Below, piece by piece: positions 33,742 to 45,457 of a DNA stretch of 64,000 bases. The first letter of the stretch is position 1, and the number at the start of each line of letters is the position of its first letter. The position numbers and the translations under genes were made by a program. The notes under the pieces were generated by a model. That model had not been told where the DNA came from. It saw nothing but the letters and a program-made list of their open reading frames with translations, and ran no database searches. The stretch lies in assembly GCA_034770075.1 (NCBI GenBank), contig CM068380.1, forward strand, positions 83,288,112-83,352,111, given 5' to 3'. The DNA comes from Aralia elata. Taxonomy: Eukaryota > Streptophyta > Magnoliopsida > Apiales > Araliaceae.

Positions 33742-33975
33742 CTATTGACCTATGCCTGGACTGTGACCAGGTGTTGTTGGTCGAAAACTATTTGCCTCGG
33801 TTTGAACACCATGGCTAGGGCTTACAAGATCGATGCTTTTAGTAGGAGAATTGAAGCATCTCGCACACTTCCCATATTTTCCTTGCTCCATTTTCCTGGA
33901 GCCAACAACTTCAATATTCGCAGATATGATGAGTAGTAGAAAGAACATACAAGTGGTAATATTGAAGTTGGCCAT
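33742..33975 (-). CDS. CEP: CEP-D: divergent CEP precursor ending in Gln
   Basis: Single-exon frame of 77 residues. The signal peptide is residues 1-25 (hydrophobic CMFFLLLIISAN), and the spacer holds two Cys (residues 37 and 40). The C-terminus is residues 63-77, SFRPTTPGHSPGIGQ. The final His that ends nearly all CEP peptides is Gln here, and a stop follows at once, so the usual SIxN tail is missing. After the stop, the DNA still reads the old tail (ATTCATCAC then a second stop), which shows recent loss by point changes. The three prolines usually hydroxylated remain. It is paired with the pseudogene at 19141-19224 in duplication unit 1. It may be functional with a variant end, or be starting to decay. 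Confidence 0.85.
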   Translation of the reverse strand: MANFNITTCMFFLLLIISANIEVVGSRKMEQGKYGKCARCFNSPTKSIDLVSPSHGVQTEANSFRPTTPGHSPGIGQ

Positions 33976-34070
33976 TAATAATAATATTGGAGACTGGAGA
34001 GTTTATCGACTAATTTTAGGTCTAGGTAGCTAGTTGTTGCTCCTATGAATCATAATTAAAGAGAGATCGT

Positions 34071-34134
34071 GTATTTATAGTGTGAAAAAGTTACAGCACG
34101 TGAGTATGGGTCCGTCCAATATTAAGGAAGATTA
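34071..34134 (-). promoter_or_regulatory. CEP-D core promoter
   Basis: TATAAATAC (34071-34079, minus strand) lies 96 bp before the ATG. GCACGTGA (34096-34103, a perfect CACGTG G-box) stands where CEP-A, B and C have GCATGTGA. GGAAGATTA (34126-34134) is a shortened form of the shared GGAAGATTCCA element. Confidence 0.55.
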
Positions 34135-35447
34135 GAGTGAGGAGAAATTATTAATTCGGTCAAATACTAATTAAGAAAAGAGGTGGTGGAAAGTACGTAT
34201 ATATGTCCTTAATTAGTTATCAAGGGAACTTTAGAAGGAACAAATAGGAATAACAAATATATTCCTAACTAAGGGCAGTCCAACAATAACGTAACTTAAT
34301 AGAACGGTAAACAAACAAATGAAAAGGTAAATGTTAGGTATTTTAAATTTTTGTGATCTTAAATGATGTGATATTAAATATTTTAATAATATTTTATGAT
34401 ATAGTCAATCATATGAGATTTTATCCAATTAATGAATGACACATTATTTGAAATAATTTTTGAGACCAAAAATTTGAGACCTCTAACATTACAATATATT
34501 CAGCATCAGTAAAATCAAGAATTAATGTTAGGTGTTTCAAATTTTTTGTCTCAAATTACATGAGATTGAATATTTTAATATTAAATTATGACATAATCAA
34601 TTACATAAAGTAGAATCTACTCAATCAATATTATAATAACATATCATTTGAAACATTTAAAACCCCAAATATCACCTTAAAGTCCATATATAGTTGATTT
34701 TGTTAGTTTGCAAGAAGTGTATTAAAGTCAGGATACGACTAGTAGACTTGCATACAGTATATAATTTTGACTTTGTTAGTTTGCAAAAAGCGTTTCAAAT
34801 GGCAAACAATTCCAGCTATACACGTGTTATTATCAATGTGCAATATTAAATTTAATTGTAATAGACTTTTAATTCCGAAGAATTTCTCTCTTTTAATTCG
34901 CCAAGTTGGGTTAGGCCAAGTAATGTGGTAGCAAGTAGCCTAAAATTATTTTTAATTTGGTTTAATAGAGAATATTTGGGATAACATGTTTTGAAGAAAT
35001 TAAATTTTGATTTTTTTTATAATTACTTAACATGTCAGCTTAATTAAGACCTCGTGAAAATAAGTGTATAAACTCCCTTTCTAGTAATTAGTTGTCAAAC
35101 AATACTTAAATATACATCAACCATATTCTATTCCTACAACTTTTTCTAGTCTAATTGCTTTAACCCACATCCCTACACCAAAATGACACCCTTAATTTTC
35201 AATGTTTATTAATGTTCTTAATTTAATTTCCTTTACCCTTTTAATTTTCAAGTCAATTATTTTGTTTGAACTCTGTCCCGTCCAAGCGCATTCCATACAT
35301 ACAAAGTCAAATATGCTTGTCCAAGAGCATTCCACACAAACTCAAATGCTTTTTGTAAAGCTGATATCTAAGGTCATTAATTTAGTTAAGAAGAAGAAGA
35401 CCCAGTGGCAGTTAGCTATATTAATTAGATGGAATAATTATGCTGAT

Positions 35448-35463
35448 CAGTGGCGGAATCAGG
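35448..35463. mobile_element. Isolated hAT-type terminus
   Basis: CAGTGGCGGAATCAGG matches the left end of the hAT-like element at 7259 at 13 of 15 positions. I found no matching right end before the copia element at 36107, so the element is either truncated or has a right end too diverged to see. Confidence 0.5.
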
Positions 35464-35564
35464 ACCATATTACAAGGGGTCAAAATCTTTCGATAAAAAA
35501 AATTATTTATTGACGTTTGAACAGCTTATTTCAACTATACGACTGAAAGGAGGCCATATTACAG

Positions 35565-35638
35565 GATTTTTTTTTTAAACTTACTAAATGAAACGACGTC
35601 GCTTCATTTAGTAAGTTTAAAAAAAAAACTCAAAATCC
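35565..35638. repeat. 74-bp near-perfect palindrome
   Basis: GGATTTT-poly-T-AAACTTACTAAATGAA faces its inverted copy across the centre ACGACGTCGC. The 42-bp core differs from a perfect palindrome only by one mismatched pair. Confidence 0.85.
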
Positions 35639-36106
35639 TTATTCTTCTTTGCTGCTGCACTTTGAAGTCTGAAGATCTGGTTTGATACTCCGATGGTGAC
35701 GATGGAGACTGGACTGGAGTCTGGAGACAGGGAGTTTCAAGCCTTCGAGGGTCATGGAGATTGGGGGATCAAGAAAGACAAAATCGTCTGAAACTACGTC
35801 GGAGGGCCAGAGATACCTGGGTTTTTTATATATGCTAGTGAATTGTTCCTCGTTGGCTCGTTTGCTCAATTACTTTTCGTAATTCAACTTTTTTTTTTGT
35901 TCAAATTGTTTAATACATATAAATCTATATGTTCGCAACTGTTGGCTTTCATTTGCTGTGCTTTCTGGTTACTCTCTCAGACACAGAGAATGGAATTGAA
36001 AAAAGTGATGGATTGCCTTTTCTCCGCTGTGACTTTCTTTGATGGAAAATGTTTTGAGTTGGCAGGCTTGAAACTTTTATGAAGGAAAAGTGATGGTTGT
36101 ACTTCC

Positions 36107-37931
36107 TGTAAGTTTGCAAAATCACAATCTAATTGTAATACGCAACGGAAAAATGGAAATTAAAATTTTTGCAACTTATCCATGAATCACCTTATGTATA
36201 ACTATTAATTGATGAAGATTAACAAGAGATAATACCTTTGATGATTCAACTCTTGAACCGCTACAAGATCTACTCCTCTCTTGATTTCTTCAAGCTCTTC
36301 CAATCTTTGTTCCTTGGATTAAACACTAGCTACAAAGTGTATGTAGCACTCTAGAGGTAATCCACCAAGAACAATTATACAAGAAACAATATTTTGATTT
36401 CCTAGAAATCTTGGATGGCTAATCCCATTAATTTTATTCCTAACTCTTAAGAATAATAAGAACACTATTTCTCTCTTAACTCTTAAGATGGAGGCTAATG
36501 AATATGTTAGGTTAATTAGGAAACCCTAATCTTATTAGGATACTTACAAAAATAATACTTACACAAAATGTAAGTATACATTTTCTCCTAACCCACATGT
36601 TATTCATTTAAGAAATTAATATGTGTTACTTGTTTAATCAACATTAAGCAAGTATACTACCATTTTATTTAATTTGCATTTTCATTTAATTTAATTCTCA
36701 ATCTAATTAAGAATTAAATAATAATAATAATAATAAGATTTCTCTCATTAATTTATAATTTAATATTTCTCCAAATATATCATTATAAATATTAATCATT
36801 TCAATTTATTCAAATAATAAATTAAATACTTAATTTATTATTATTTAGCCAATTGTTTCCAATCCAAAATTATTCTTTTGCGGTGTGACTCTTTAGGTTC
36901 AATATTATGTCGGTCGTAGAATAAATAAATTAGAACTATTCTAATATTATTTATAATGAATTAAACTCCTTTAATTCATATATAAATAAATAATATTTAT
37001 TCTACATCATGAGGGACACCTTACGATAATGTATCATGACTATCCGTATAATATGAAATCAACGTTTAATCACATAGAACCTATTCAGCAGTAGTTACCG
37101 TACAATTCAATCCTTCTACCATACAATGTCCCGATTAAATATAAGACATGGAATTACTGACAAGTCTTATTTTATTTAATCATATGCATTTCGATTTAAA
37201 AATGCACAACTCCGATTAATGTAAATTAGAAACTCCTTTCTAATTTTCATTTAACCCTGGCCAGGGATTTTTTTGAGCTGTCATTTATCAAAATCGCATA
37301 GGACATTCTCTCCCTTTATCAGAAGTGGTAGATCCTTTGTCGATCATTCACCTACCTCCGTGTATACTTTATTATACCCGTACATACCCTATGACATACC
37401 CTAAGGTATTAAGGAATATGACAAAGTATAACTTAACATACACAAGGTACCATGATGATCTCAAGTCCAAGGATCACTTGTACAACTATCACTTAAGAAC
37501 TTCCCTATTGACAGGTGAATAAAACTCCATTAGGGTTCTTTAAGCGAGTCACGTTCAGTGAACTTATTCTCTAATAAGCACCTACATACTTGCTTTAGTG
37601 TCTTCACACAAATGATTATGAGATCAATCATTATCTTCTAAAGATCAAGCATAGTATGTACTAATCTATCCGGATCAGTAATCCCAATATTAGTGATCCA
37701 ACGATTAGGAACATTTTAGTTTTGAGCTTTCTTGAATTTAAATCTCACTAGCATGATCTCATCATGATTCTAAAAGCATTGCTCGAAAACTATGGGTTCA
37801 TCACATTTATTAATTCAACCAATTAACATGGATAAAATATGCCTTTTATTTTATTATTAATATTTGAATAAGATTACAAAGTAAATGCTTATTACATCAA
37901 ATATAATTGGCTTGAGGGCATATTACTTTCA
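36107..37931 (-). repeat. 3' LTR of the Ty1/copia element
   Basis: 1825 bp from TGTAAGTTTGCAAAA to ATTACTTTCA. The element lies on the minus strand, so this left copy is the 3' LTR. It differs from the copy at 43629-45452 by about 19 substitutions and one indel (my count by eye). A purine-rich tract (minus strand AAGTGAGAGAT, 37932-37942) abuts it on the inside. Confidence 0.95.
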
Positions 37932-37945
37932 ATCTCTCACTTGCA

Positions 37946-40900
37946 CTAAAGCCAATCACCTTGGTATCTAATACCCATTTTATCGAAATGGCGATTGAAT
38001 TGATCTTGCGATAATGCTTTAGTAAATGGATCTGCAATGTTGTTCTGGGAGTCCACTCTTTCTAAGGTGACATCTCCTCTTTCAATTATTTCTCTAATTA
38101 AATGAAATCGCCGCAACACGTGTTTGGATCTCTGATGAGACCTGGGTTCCTTAGCCTGTGCAACAGCTCCAGTGTTGTCACAATGAACCGGAACGGGTCC
38201 AATAATGCTAGGAACTACCTCGAGTTCAGAAATGAACTTCTTCATCCAAACAGCTTCCTTTGCAGCTTCACTTGCAACTATATACTCTGCCTCTGTCACT
38301 GAGTCAGCAACTGTTTGCTGTTTGGAACTCTTCCAACTCACTGCTCCACCGTTCAAGGTAAATACATACGTTGACATGGATTTACTGTCATCTTGGTCAG
38401 TTTGAAAACTTGAGTCTGTAAAGCCCTCTAGTTTCAAATCAGACCCACCATATACTAGAAACACATCTTTAGTTCTTCTCAAGTACTTCAAGATGTTTTT
38501 CACAGCTTTCCAGTGTTCTTCTCCAGGATTAGACTGATATCTACTTGTTACACTAAGTGCATAAGCAACATCTGGTCTGGTACATATCATTCCATACATT
38601 ATGGATCCTATTGCCGAAGCATAAGGTATTTGATTCATGCGTTCTCTCTCTTCAGGTGTCTTTGGGGACAATTTCTTAGAGAGATTTACTCCATGACTCA
38701 TCGGTATGAGTCCTCTCTTGGAGTCTTGCATGCTAAACCTCTTTAGCATCGAATCAATGTATGCACCTTGGGTCAAGCCGAGCATCCTCTTTGATCTATC
38801 TCTATAGATCTTTATCCCCAATATGTAGGATGTTTCTCCCAAATCCTTCATGGAGAAGTGTTTAGATAACCAAATTTTAACTGATTGTAGCATCGGTATG
38901 TCATTCCCTATAAGTAATATATCATCAACATATAATACCAGGAATGTCACAGCACTCCCACTAACTTTCTTGTACACACATGGTTCATCCTCATTTTTGA
39001 TAAAATCAAACTCTTTGATTGTCTCATCAAAACGGATGTTCCAACTTCGAGAAACTTGCTTCAATCCATAAATGGATCTTTGTAACTTACACACTTGATT
39101 TGTTCCAACCTTTGAAACAAAACCCTCTGGCTGTATCATATATACATCCTCATCTAGTTTCCCATTGAGGAAGGCTGTTTTCACGTCCATTTGCCAGATT
39201 TCGTAGTCATATATAGTAAGCTGCAATCGCAAGTAAAATTCGGATGGACTTGAGCATGGCTACTGGTGAGAAGGTTTCATCATAGTCAACTCCTTGTCTT
39301 TGTTTGAAACCTTTTGCAACCAGTCTGGCCTTATAGGTCTCCACCTTGCCATCTGCTCCAGTCTTTTTCTTAAAGACCCATTTACACCCTATAGGCACAA
39401 TGCCTTCAGGTGGAGTAACCAAAGTCCATACTTGGTTTTCATACATAGAGTCCATTTCGGATTTCATGGCTATTTGCCATTTCTCAGAGTGTTTACTACT
39501 CATAGCCTCATCGTATGTTACTGGATCATCATCAGTTATGATGCGTACCTCATCATCATCTTCTATGATGAGTGTATACCTTTTAGGTATTTTCGGCACT
39601 CTTCCAGATTTACGACTCGGTTGTGGTACAGAAGTTATATCTACTTGAACATGTTCATCCACTTGATCTGTAGTGATTTGTGGTTCTTGATTTCTTCAAG
39701 ATCTATTTTCCTCCCACTAGCTCCTTCAAGGATAAACTCATTTTCCAAGAAGGTAGCGTGTTTGGCAACAAACACCTTTTGCTCGGTAGGATTATAGAAA
39801 TAATATCCTAAACTTTCTTTAGGATACTCCACAAATTTGCACTTGTCAGATCTAGCCTCAAGTTTGTCACTAACTTCTTTACATAAGCGTTACAACCCCA
39901 AATCTTAACATGCTTAAGACTGGGTTTCCTCCTTGTCCACATCTCATATGGAGTCTTAGGGACGGATTTTGAGGGAATCTTGTTAAGTAGATATGCAGCC
40001 GTTTCTAGGGCATGACCCCAGAATGATATTGGAAGGTCGGTGAAACTCATCATGGACCGCACCATGTCTAACAAGGTACGATTCCTCCTTTCAGATACAC
40101 CATTTAATTGTGGCGTACCAGGAGGCGTCCATTGAGAGAGAATACCATTTTTTTTGAGATGATTAAGAAACTCATTGCTCAAGTATTATCCTCATCGATC
40201 TGATCGAAGAATCTTAACACTTTTGCCAGTTTGTTTCTCTACTTCACTTCTGAATTCTTTGAACTTTTCAAATGATTCGGATTTATATTTCATTAAATAC
40301 ACATATCCAAATCTTGAATGATCATCAGTGAATGTAATGAAATACGAATACCCTCCTCTAGCATCTGTTGTCATAGGTCCACATACATCTGTGTGTACCA
40401 ACTCTAACAACCCTGCAACTCTCTCTCCATGTCCACTAAATGGAGATTTAGTCATTTTACCCATGAGACATGATTCACAAGTTGGATATGATTCAAAATC
40501 GAATGGTTCTAAAAGACCATCAATATGCAACTTGTTTAATCTTGTTTCATTGATGTGACCGAGTCTACAGTGCCAAATGAAAGTATGATTTACTTCATCT
40601 CTTTTTCTTTTACAAGTTTGTTCAATTTGAAAAATATTTTTATGTAAGTCAAGTAAGTAAAGTCCATCAATTAATCTACCAGTTCCAAACAAAACATTAT
40701 TATTATAAATAGAACAACCATTGTTCTTAAATATAACATCGAATCCTTCTTTGTCCAACATAGAAATGGATATAATGTTTCTAATGAGAACAGGTACATA
40801 ATAACAATTTATTAAATTGATAGACTTTCCCGTAGGCAATGCTAAACAATAAGTCCCCACAGCTAATGCAGCAACCTTTGCTCCATTTCCCACTCGTAGA

Positions 40901-40986
40901 GTTACTTCTCCCTTGTTTAGCCTTCTACTTCTGCTTATTCCCTGCAATGAATTGCATATGTGAGAACCACAGCCGGTATCTAATAC
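37946..40986 (-). pseudogene. copia pol: protease, integrase, RT, RNase H (broken)
   Basis: Reading leftward, the protease motif DTGCGSH follows directly after the stop that ends gag. Next come the integrase zinc-binding H-H-C-C region (40192-40947), the first integrase Asp in HTDVCGPM, and the SERRNRT region with the catalytic Glu (39808-40182). The reverse transcriptase has the YVDDIL catalytic motif (37946-39232). The RNase H part ends near IRYQGDWL. Lesions are stops at 40987-40989, 40192-40194 and 40186-40188, and frame changes near 39875, 39650 and 39215. The last is an extra TA in a TATATA run. Each open piece matches the family closely, so the lesions are recent. Confidence 0.9.
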
Positions 40987-41889
40987 TCAAGTAGAATTTT
41001 GACTTACAGAAAGATTTATTTCAATCATGAATAAACCTGTATCCGTAGCTGAAGCTTCAACAAGCTTTTTCTGCTTTGCCTCTGCAAGGTAATCCTTGCA
41101 GTTTCTCTTCCAATGTCCAGGCTTATTGCAGTGGAAGCAAACTCCTTTGCTATCCGCATTTGTTTTATTCTTATTACCTTTATCAACTGTCTTTCCTTTT
41201 GCCTTCTTAGAATTTTTCTTCTTAGCAGAAGCTCCTTTGGGACACTTCCTTTTCTTGGAAGCGTCACCTATCAGTAAGACTTGGTCTTTCTTGGATGGAA
41301 AGTGACTCTCTGCAGTTTTCAACATGTTAAGCAATTCAGGCAAGCTGACATCAAGCTTGTTCATGTGAAAATTCACAACAAATTGTGAGTAGGAGTCCGG
41401 GAGTGACTGCAAGATCAAATCTTGGCTCAACTCTCCATCCATTACAAAACCCAGTTGTCCCAATTGTTCAATCAAATTGATCATTTTGAGGACATGTGTC
41501 TGTACTGTAGGGCCATCGGTCATTCTAGATCGGAAGAGCTCCTTAGATATCTCATATCTTGCAGACCTACTTTGTTCACCATACAACTCTTGCAGGTGAA
41601 GCAATATAGCAGGTGCATCCATTTTCTCATGTTGACGTTGTAACTCGTTACTCATGGATGCGAGCATAATGCATTGAGCTACCATAGCATCATCTTGCCA
41701 CTTTTTAAAAGTAGCAATCTCTTCCTCAGAGGCAGTTTCTGCAACAGTTGCAGGAACAGGCGAATTAAGGAGATAAGATAATTTTTCAGCGGTGAGAACA
41801 ATTCTCAAATTCCTTAACCAATCCGTGTAGTTCGGTTCGGTTAGTTTATTAGCATCCAATATGCTCCGCAGTGATAGTGAATGGGCCAT
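40987..41889 (-). CDS. copia gag polyprotein part
   Basis: 300-residue open frame on the minus strand starting at ATG 41889. The N-terminal half has the copia gag domain (landmarks LTEPNYTDWLRNLR, LQELYGEQSRSARYE, HVLKMINLIEQL, LQSLPDSYSQFV). A Lys-rich basic stretch precedes the zinc knuckle CFHCNKPGHWKRNC (CX2CX4HX4C) near residue 250. It would bind the element RNA and form virus-like particles in the cytoplasm. In related elements gag and pol form one frame; here a TGA at 40987-40989 cuts the frame just before the protease motif, so this copy can make gag only. Confidence 0.9.
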   Translation of the reverse strand: MAHSLSLRSILDANKLTEPNYTDWLRNLRIVLTAEKLSYLLNSPVPATVAETASEEEIATFKKWQDDAMVAQCIMLASMSNELQRQHEKMDAPAILLHLQELYGEQSRSARYEISKELFRSRMTDGPTVQTHVLKMINLIEQLGQLGFVMDGELSQDLILQSLPDSYSQFVVNFHMNKLDVSLPELLNMLKTAESHFPSKKDQVLLIGDASKKRKCPKGASAKKKNSKKAKGKTVDKGNKNKTNADSKGVCFHCNKPGHWKRNCKDYLAEAKQKKLVEASATDTGLFMIEINLSVSQNST

Positions 41890-42089
41890 TTGTAAAAATC
41901 TGTAAATGAATTTTTATTTAAACAACATTAGCATATATTCATTTTATTAATCACCAATTTAATATAGGACTTTATTAAAAGGGTGTCTCCCACTATTTTG
42001 TACAAACTATATGACCCTCCATATATAGTTCGACAAATTTTTAAAAATCTGTTTAGTGAGTAAGGATCTTATTGACATAAATATGTAGC

Positions 42090-42390
42090 CTTGTGTGTGC
42101 ACAACAAACCATATATTTATTCAAAGGGTAGACAACTCTTGTCAATTACATCAACTATGTAACTCCTTGTATTTTGCCTCTTAGATTATAATAGTCAAGT
42201 GTGTGCACATCCGAACTAAAATAATCCAAGTTAAGTTTCACCTAGCATTTCCATATAAGCGAATAGAAAAATATAGTCCTTGTGTGTGCACAACAAAACT
42301 AGTATTGTTCAATTCCTTATAAAACATTTTTAATGTAATAAAGCCAACATCTTAAAAATTTAATATGAGTCTTGTGTGTGCACAACAAAC
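42090..42390 (-). repeat. Dispersed 20-bp repeats in the copia leader
   Basis: CTTGTGTGTGCACAACAAA recurs at about 42090, 42279 and 42371, with a partial copy at 42196, between gag and the 5' LTR. Confidence 0.8.
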
Positions 42391-42537
42391 TAATATTAAA
42401 TAATTAATACTCTATTGCTTTATCATGCTAGAAGGCTACGTTTGATATTTTTGAAATACCTTTAAACGTATTCAACTTAATATTTTGAAATGAGGGTTTT
42501 GTTATTAATGGTCTCATCTTGTTTAGCGCGCATGCAA

Positions 42538-42574
<37 letters not shown>

Positions 42575-43352
42575 CGCATCATATTAAACATTCATCAACA
42601 TGAATAATAATATATTTAATATATATATTATAAGCATGCATTCATAGAATACTATATTCTATATGGGATGATTATGGACTTAATCTAATTTGATTCACTC
42701 GAGCCACCGAGTAAATCAATAGGTCAAACCTAGGGTGCAAGAATAAATTTGAATATAACTATTACATTCAACCCAGACTTCATTACAAATGGGTCTTCAA
42801 TGCTCCTGCTCTTCGGTTCCAATTTCTCTAGTAACTCTATTAAATCCTATTACATTCATTTTAACCAAATAGAAACCTTGATCAACAGTCAAGGGGAAGT
42901 ACATAGGAGAGAGATAGAAATTACATTTAGAAATTTAGATAGGCGAGTTACGCAGACCCCATTATGAATAAAACCATTCATTCAAGCATCCATTCAAATT
43001 AAATCCAATCACATTGGTCAATAGTCCTTAATCATCCCCTATATATATATATATCAACATATATAAATACCATTCATCTCATGAATAATAAACCATTCAA
43101 TATATATTGATATCATTTAATGGGCAATTGACTAGTAGAAATCCAAAATCCAATTAAAATAAACTCCTTTATTTTAATCCATTCCAAATTAATATAAACT
43201 CCTTTATAAAATTTAGAATCTTTGTTCAAAATTGAAATCCAATATTAATTAAAATAAACTCCTTTATTTTAAACCAATTTCAAGTCCAAAATAAACATCT
43301 TTATTTTTAACATTGAAAATGTAAAATTGGAAAATCAAATTTTTTTTTTAAA

Positions 43353-43481
43353 TGAACAGTGCCCGGGCTGCCCGGTGAACAGTGCCCGGGCTGCCCGGTG
43401 AACAGTGACGCTGCCCGGTGAACAGTGACGCCGGTGAACAGTTCCGACGGTGAACAGTTCCCGGCAGTGAACAGTGTCCGG
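43353..43481 (-). repeat. TGAACAGTG tandem array in the copia leader
   Basis: Seven units start with TGAACAGT and are followed by GC-rich spacers (GCCCGGGCTGCCCGG and shorter forms) with lengths of 14 to 23 bp. The GC content is striking in an AT-rich element. The frames across it are repeat artefacts. Confidence 0.85.
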
Positions 43482-43628
43482 TTTTTTTTTTGTTTTGATT
43501 TTGATGTTTTTGCAAAAAAACATAATTTCATACTAACAATTATACCCAAAAAATTGTTCTAAACACATATCAACATATATATGATTGATACAATTAATAG
43601 TACGCATAAGGATGGCTCTTGATACCAC

Positions 43629-45452
43629 TGTAAGTTTGCAAAATCACAATCTAATTGTAATACGCAACGGAAAAATGGAAATTAAAATTTTTGCAACTTA
43701 TCCATGAATCACCTTATGTATAGCTATTAATTGATGAAGATTAACAAGAGATAATACTTTTGATGATTCAACTCTTGAACCGCTACAATATCTACTCCTC
43801 TCTTGATTTCTTTAAGCTCTTCCAATCTTTGTTCCTTGGATTAAACACTAGCTACAAAGTGTATGTAGCACTCTAGAGGTAATCCACCAAGAACAATTAT
43901 ACAAGAAACAATATTTTGATTTCCTAGAAATCTTGGATGGCTAATCCCATTAATTTTATTCCTAACTCTTAAGAATAATAAGAACACTATTTCTCTCTTA
44001 ACTCTTAAGATGGAGGCTAATGAATATGCTAGGTTAATTAGGAAACCCTAATCTTATTAGGATACTTACAAAAATAATACTTACACAAAATGTAAGTATA
44101 CATTTTCTCCTAACCCACATGTTATTCATTTAAGCAATTAACATGTGTTACTTGCTTAATCAACATTAAACAAGTATACTACCATTTTATTTAATTTGCA
44201 TTTTCATTTAATTTAATTCTCAATCTAATTAAGAATTAAATAATAATAATAATAATAAGATTTCTCTCATTAATTTATAATTCAATATTTCTCCAAATAT
44301 ATCATTATAAATATTAATCATTTCAATTTATTCAAATAATAAATTAAATACTTAATTTATTATTATTTAGCCAATTGTTTCCAATACAAAATTATTCTTT
44401 TGCGGTGTGACCCTGTAGGTTCAATATTATGTCGGTCGTAGAATAAATAAATTAGAACTATTCTAATATTATTTATAATGAATTAAACTCCTTTAATTCA
44501 TATATAAATAAATAATATTTATTCTACATCATGAGGGATACCTTACGATAATGTATCATGACTATCCGTATAATATGAAATCAACGTTTAATCACATAGA
44601 ACCTATTCAGCAGTAGTTACCGTACAATTCAATCCTTCTACCATACAATGTCCCGATTAAATATAAGACATGGAATTACTGACAAGTCTTATTTTATTTA
44701 ATCATATGCATTTCGATTTAAAAATGCACAACTCCGATTAATGTAAATTAGAAACTCCTTTCTAATTTTCATTTAACCCTGGCCAGGGATTTTTTTGAGC
44801 TGTCATTTATCAAATCGCATAGGACATTCTCTCCCTTTATCAGAAGTGGTAGATCCTTTGTCGATCATTCACCTACCTCCGTGTATACTTTATTATACCC
44901 GTACATACCCTATGACATACCCTAAGATATTAAGGAATATGACAAAGTATAACTTAACATACACAAGGTACCATGATGATCTCAAGTCCAAGGATCACTT
45001 GTACAACTATCACTTAAGAACTTCCCTATTGACAGGTGAATAAAACTCCATTAGGGTTCTTTAAGCGAGTCACGTTCAGTGAACTTATTCTCTAATAAGC
45101 ACCTACATACTTGCTTTAGTGTCTTCACACAAATGATTATGAGATCAATCATTATCTTCTAAAGATCAAGCATAGTATGTACTAATCTATCCGGATCAGT
45201 AATCCCAATATTAGTGATCCAACGATTAGGAACATTTTAGTTTTGAGCTTTCTTGAATTTAGATCTCAATAGCATGATCTTATCATGATTCTAAAAGCAT
45301 TGCTCGAAAACTATGGGTTCATCACATTTATTAATTCAACCAATTAACATGGATAAAATATGCCTTTTATTTTATTATTAATATTTGAATAAGATTACAA
45401 AGTAAATGCTTATTACATCAAATATAATTGACTTGAGGGCATATTACTTTCA
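43629..45452 (-). repeat. 5' LTR of the Ty1/copia element
   Basis: 1824 bp, paired with 36107-37931. It lies adjacent to the tRNA-Met primer-binding site and is followed on the right by the target duplication CTTCC. Confidence 0.95.
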
Positions 45453-45457
45453 CTTCC

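Larger units (their letters stand above)
21950..34310. repeat. Tandem duplication, unit 2 (CEP-C plus CEP-D)
   Basis: Head-to-tail partner of 11156-21930. Homology is continuous across the Tat-like retrotransposon: the sequence left of it (to 24899) matches unit 1 up to about 15745, and the sequence right of it (from about 32237) resumes at about 15790. The element therefore inserted into unit 2 after the duplication. Confidence 0.8.
34311..36101. other. Intergenic region left of the copia element
   Basis: No gene is supported. Contains a hAT-type terminus at 35448 and a palindrome at 35565-35638, both listed. The 76-codon minus-strand frame at 35639-35869 has ordinary composition but no recognisable domain; it could be a captured exon fragment. 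Confidence 0.5.
36107..45452 (-). mobile_element. Ty1/copia LTR retrotransposon, 9.3 kb, inactivated
   Basis: Complete element with 1.8-kb LTRs, a perfect 5-bp target duplication (CTTCC at 36102-36106 and 45453-45457) and a primer-binding site for initiator tRNA-Met on the minus strand (TGGTATCAAGAGCC, 43614-43627). A gag-pol region reads leftward from 41889 to 37946 in the order gag, protease, integrase, reverse transcriptase, RNase H, which is the copia order. LTR divergence near 1% suggests an insertion several hundred thousand years old at usual plant rates. Three in-frame stops and three frameshifts disable pol. Confidence 0.95.

Noticed and set aside
35639..35869. 76-codon minus-strand frame as a possible gene
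   Set aside because: No recognisable domain or partner exons; at most a captured fragment near a hAT terminus.
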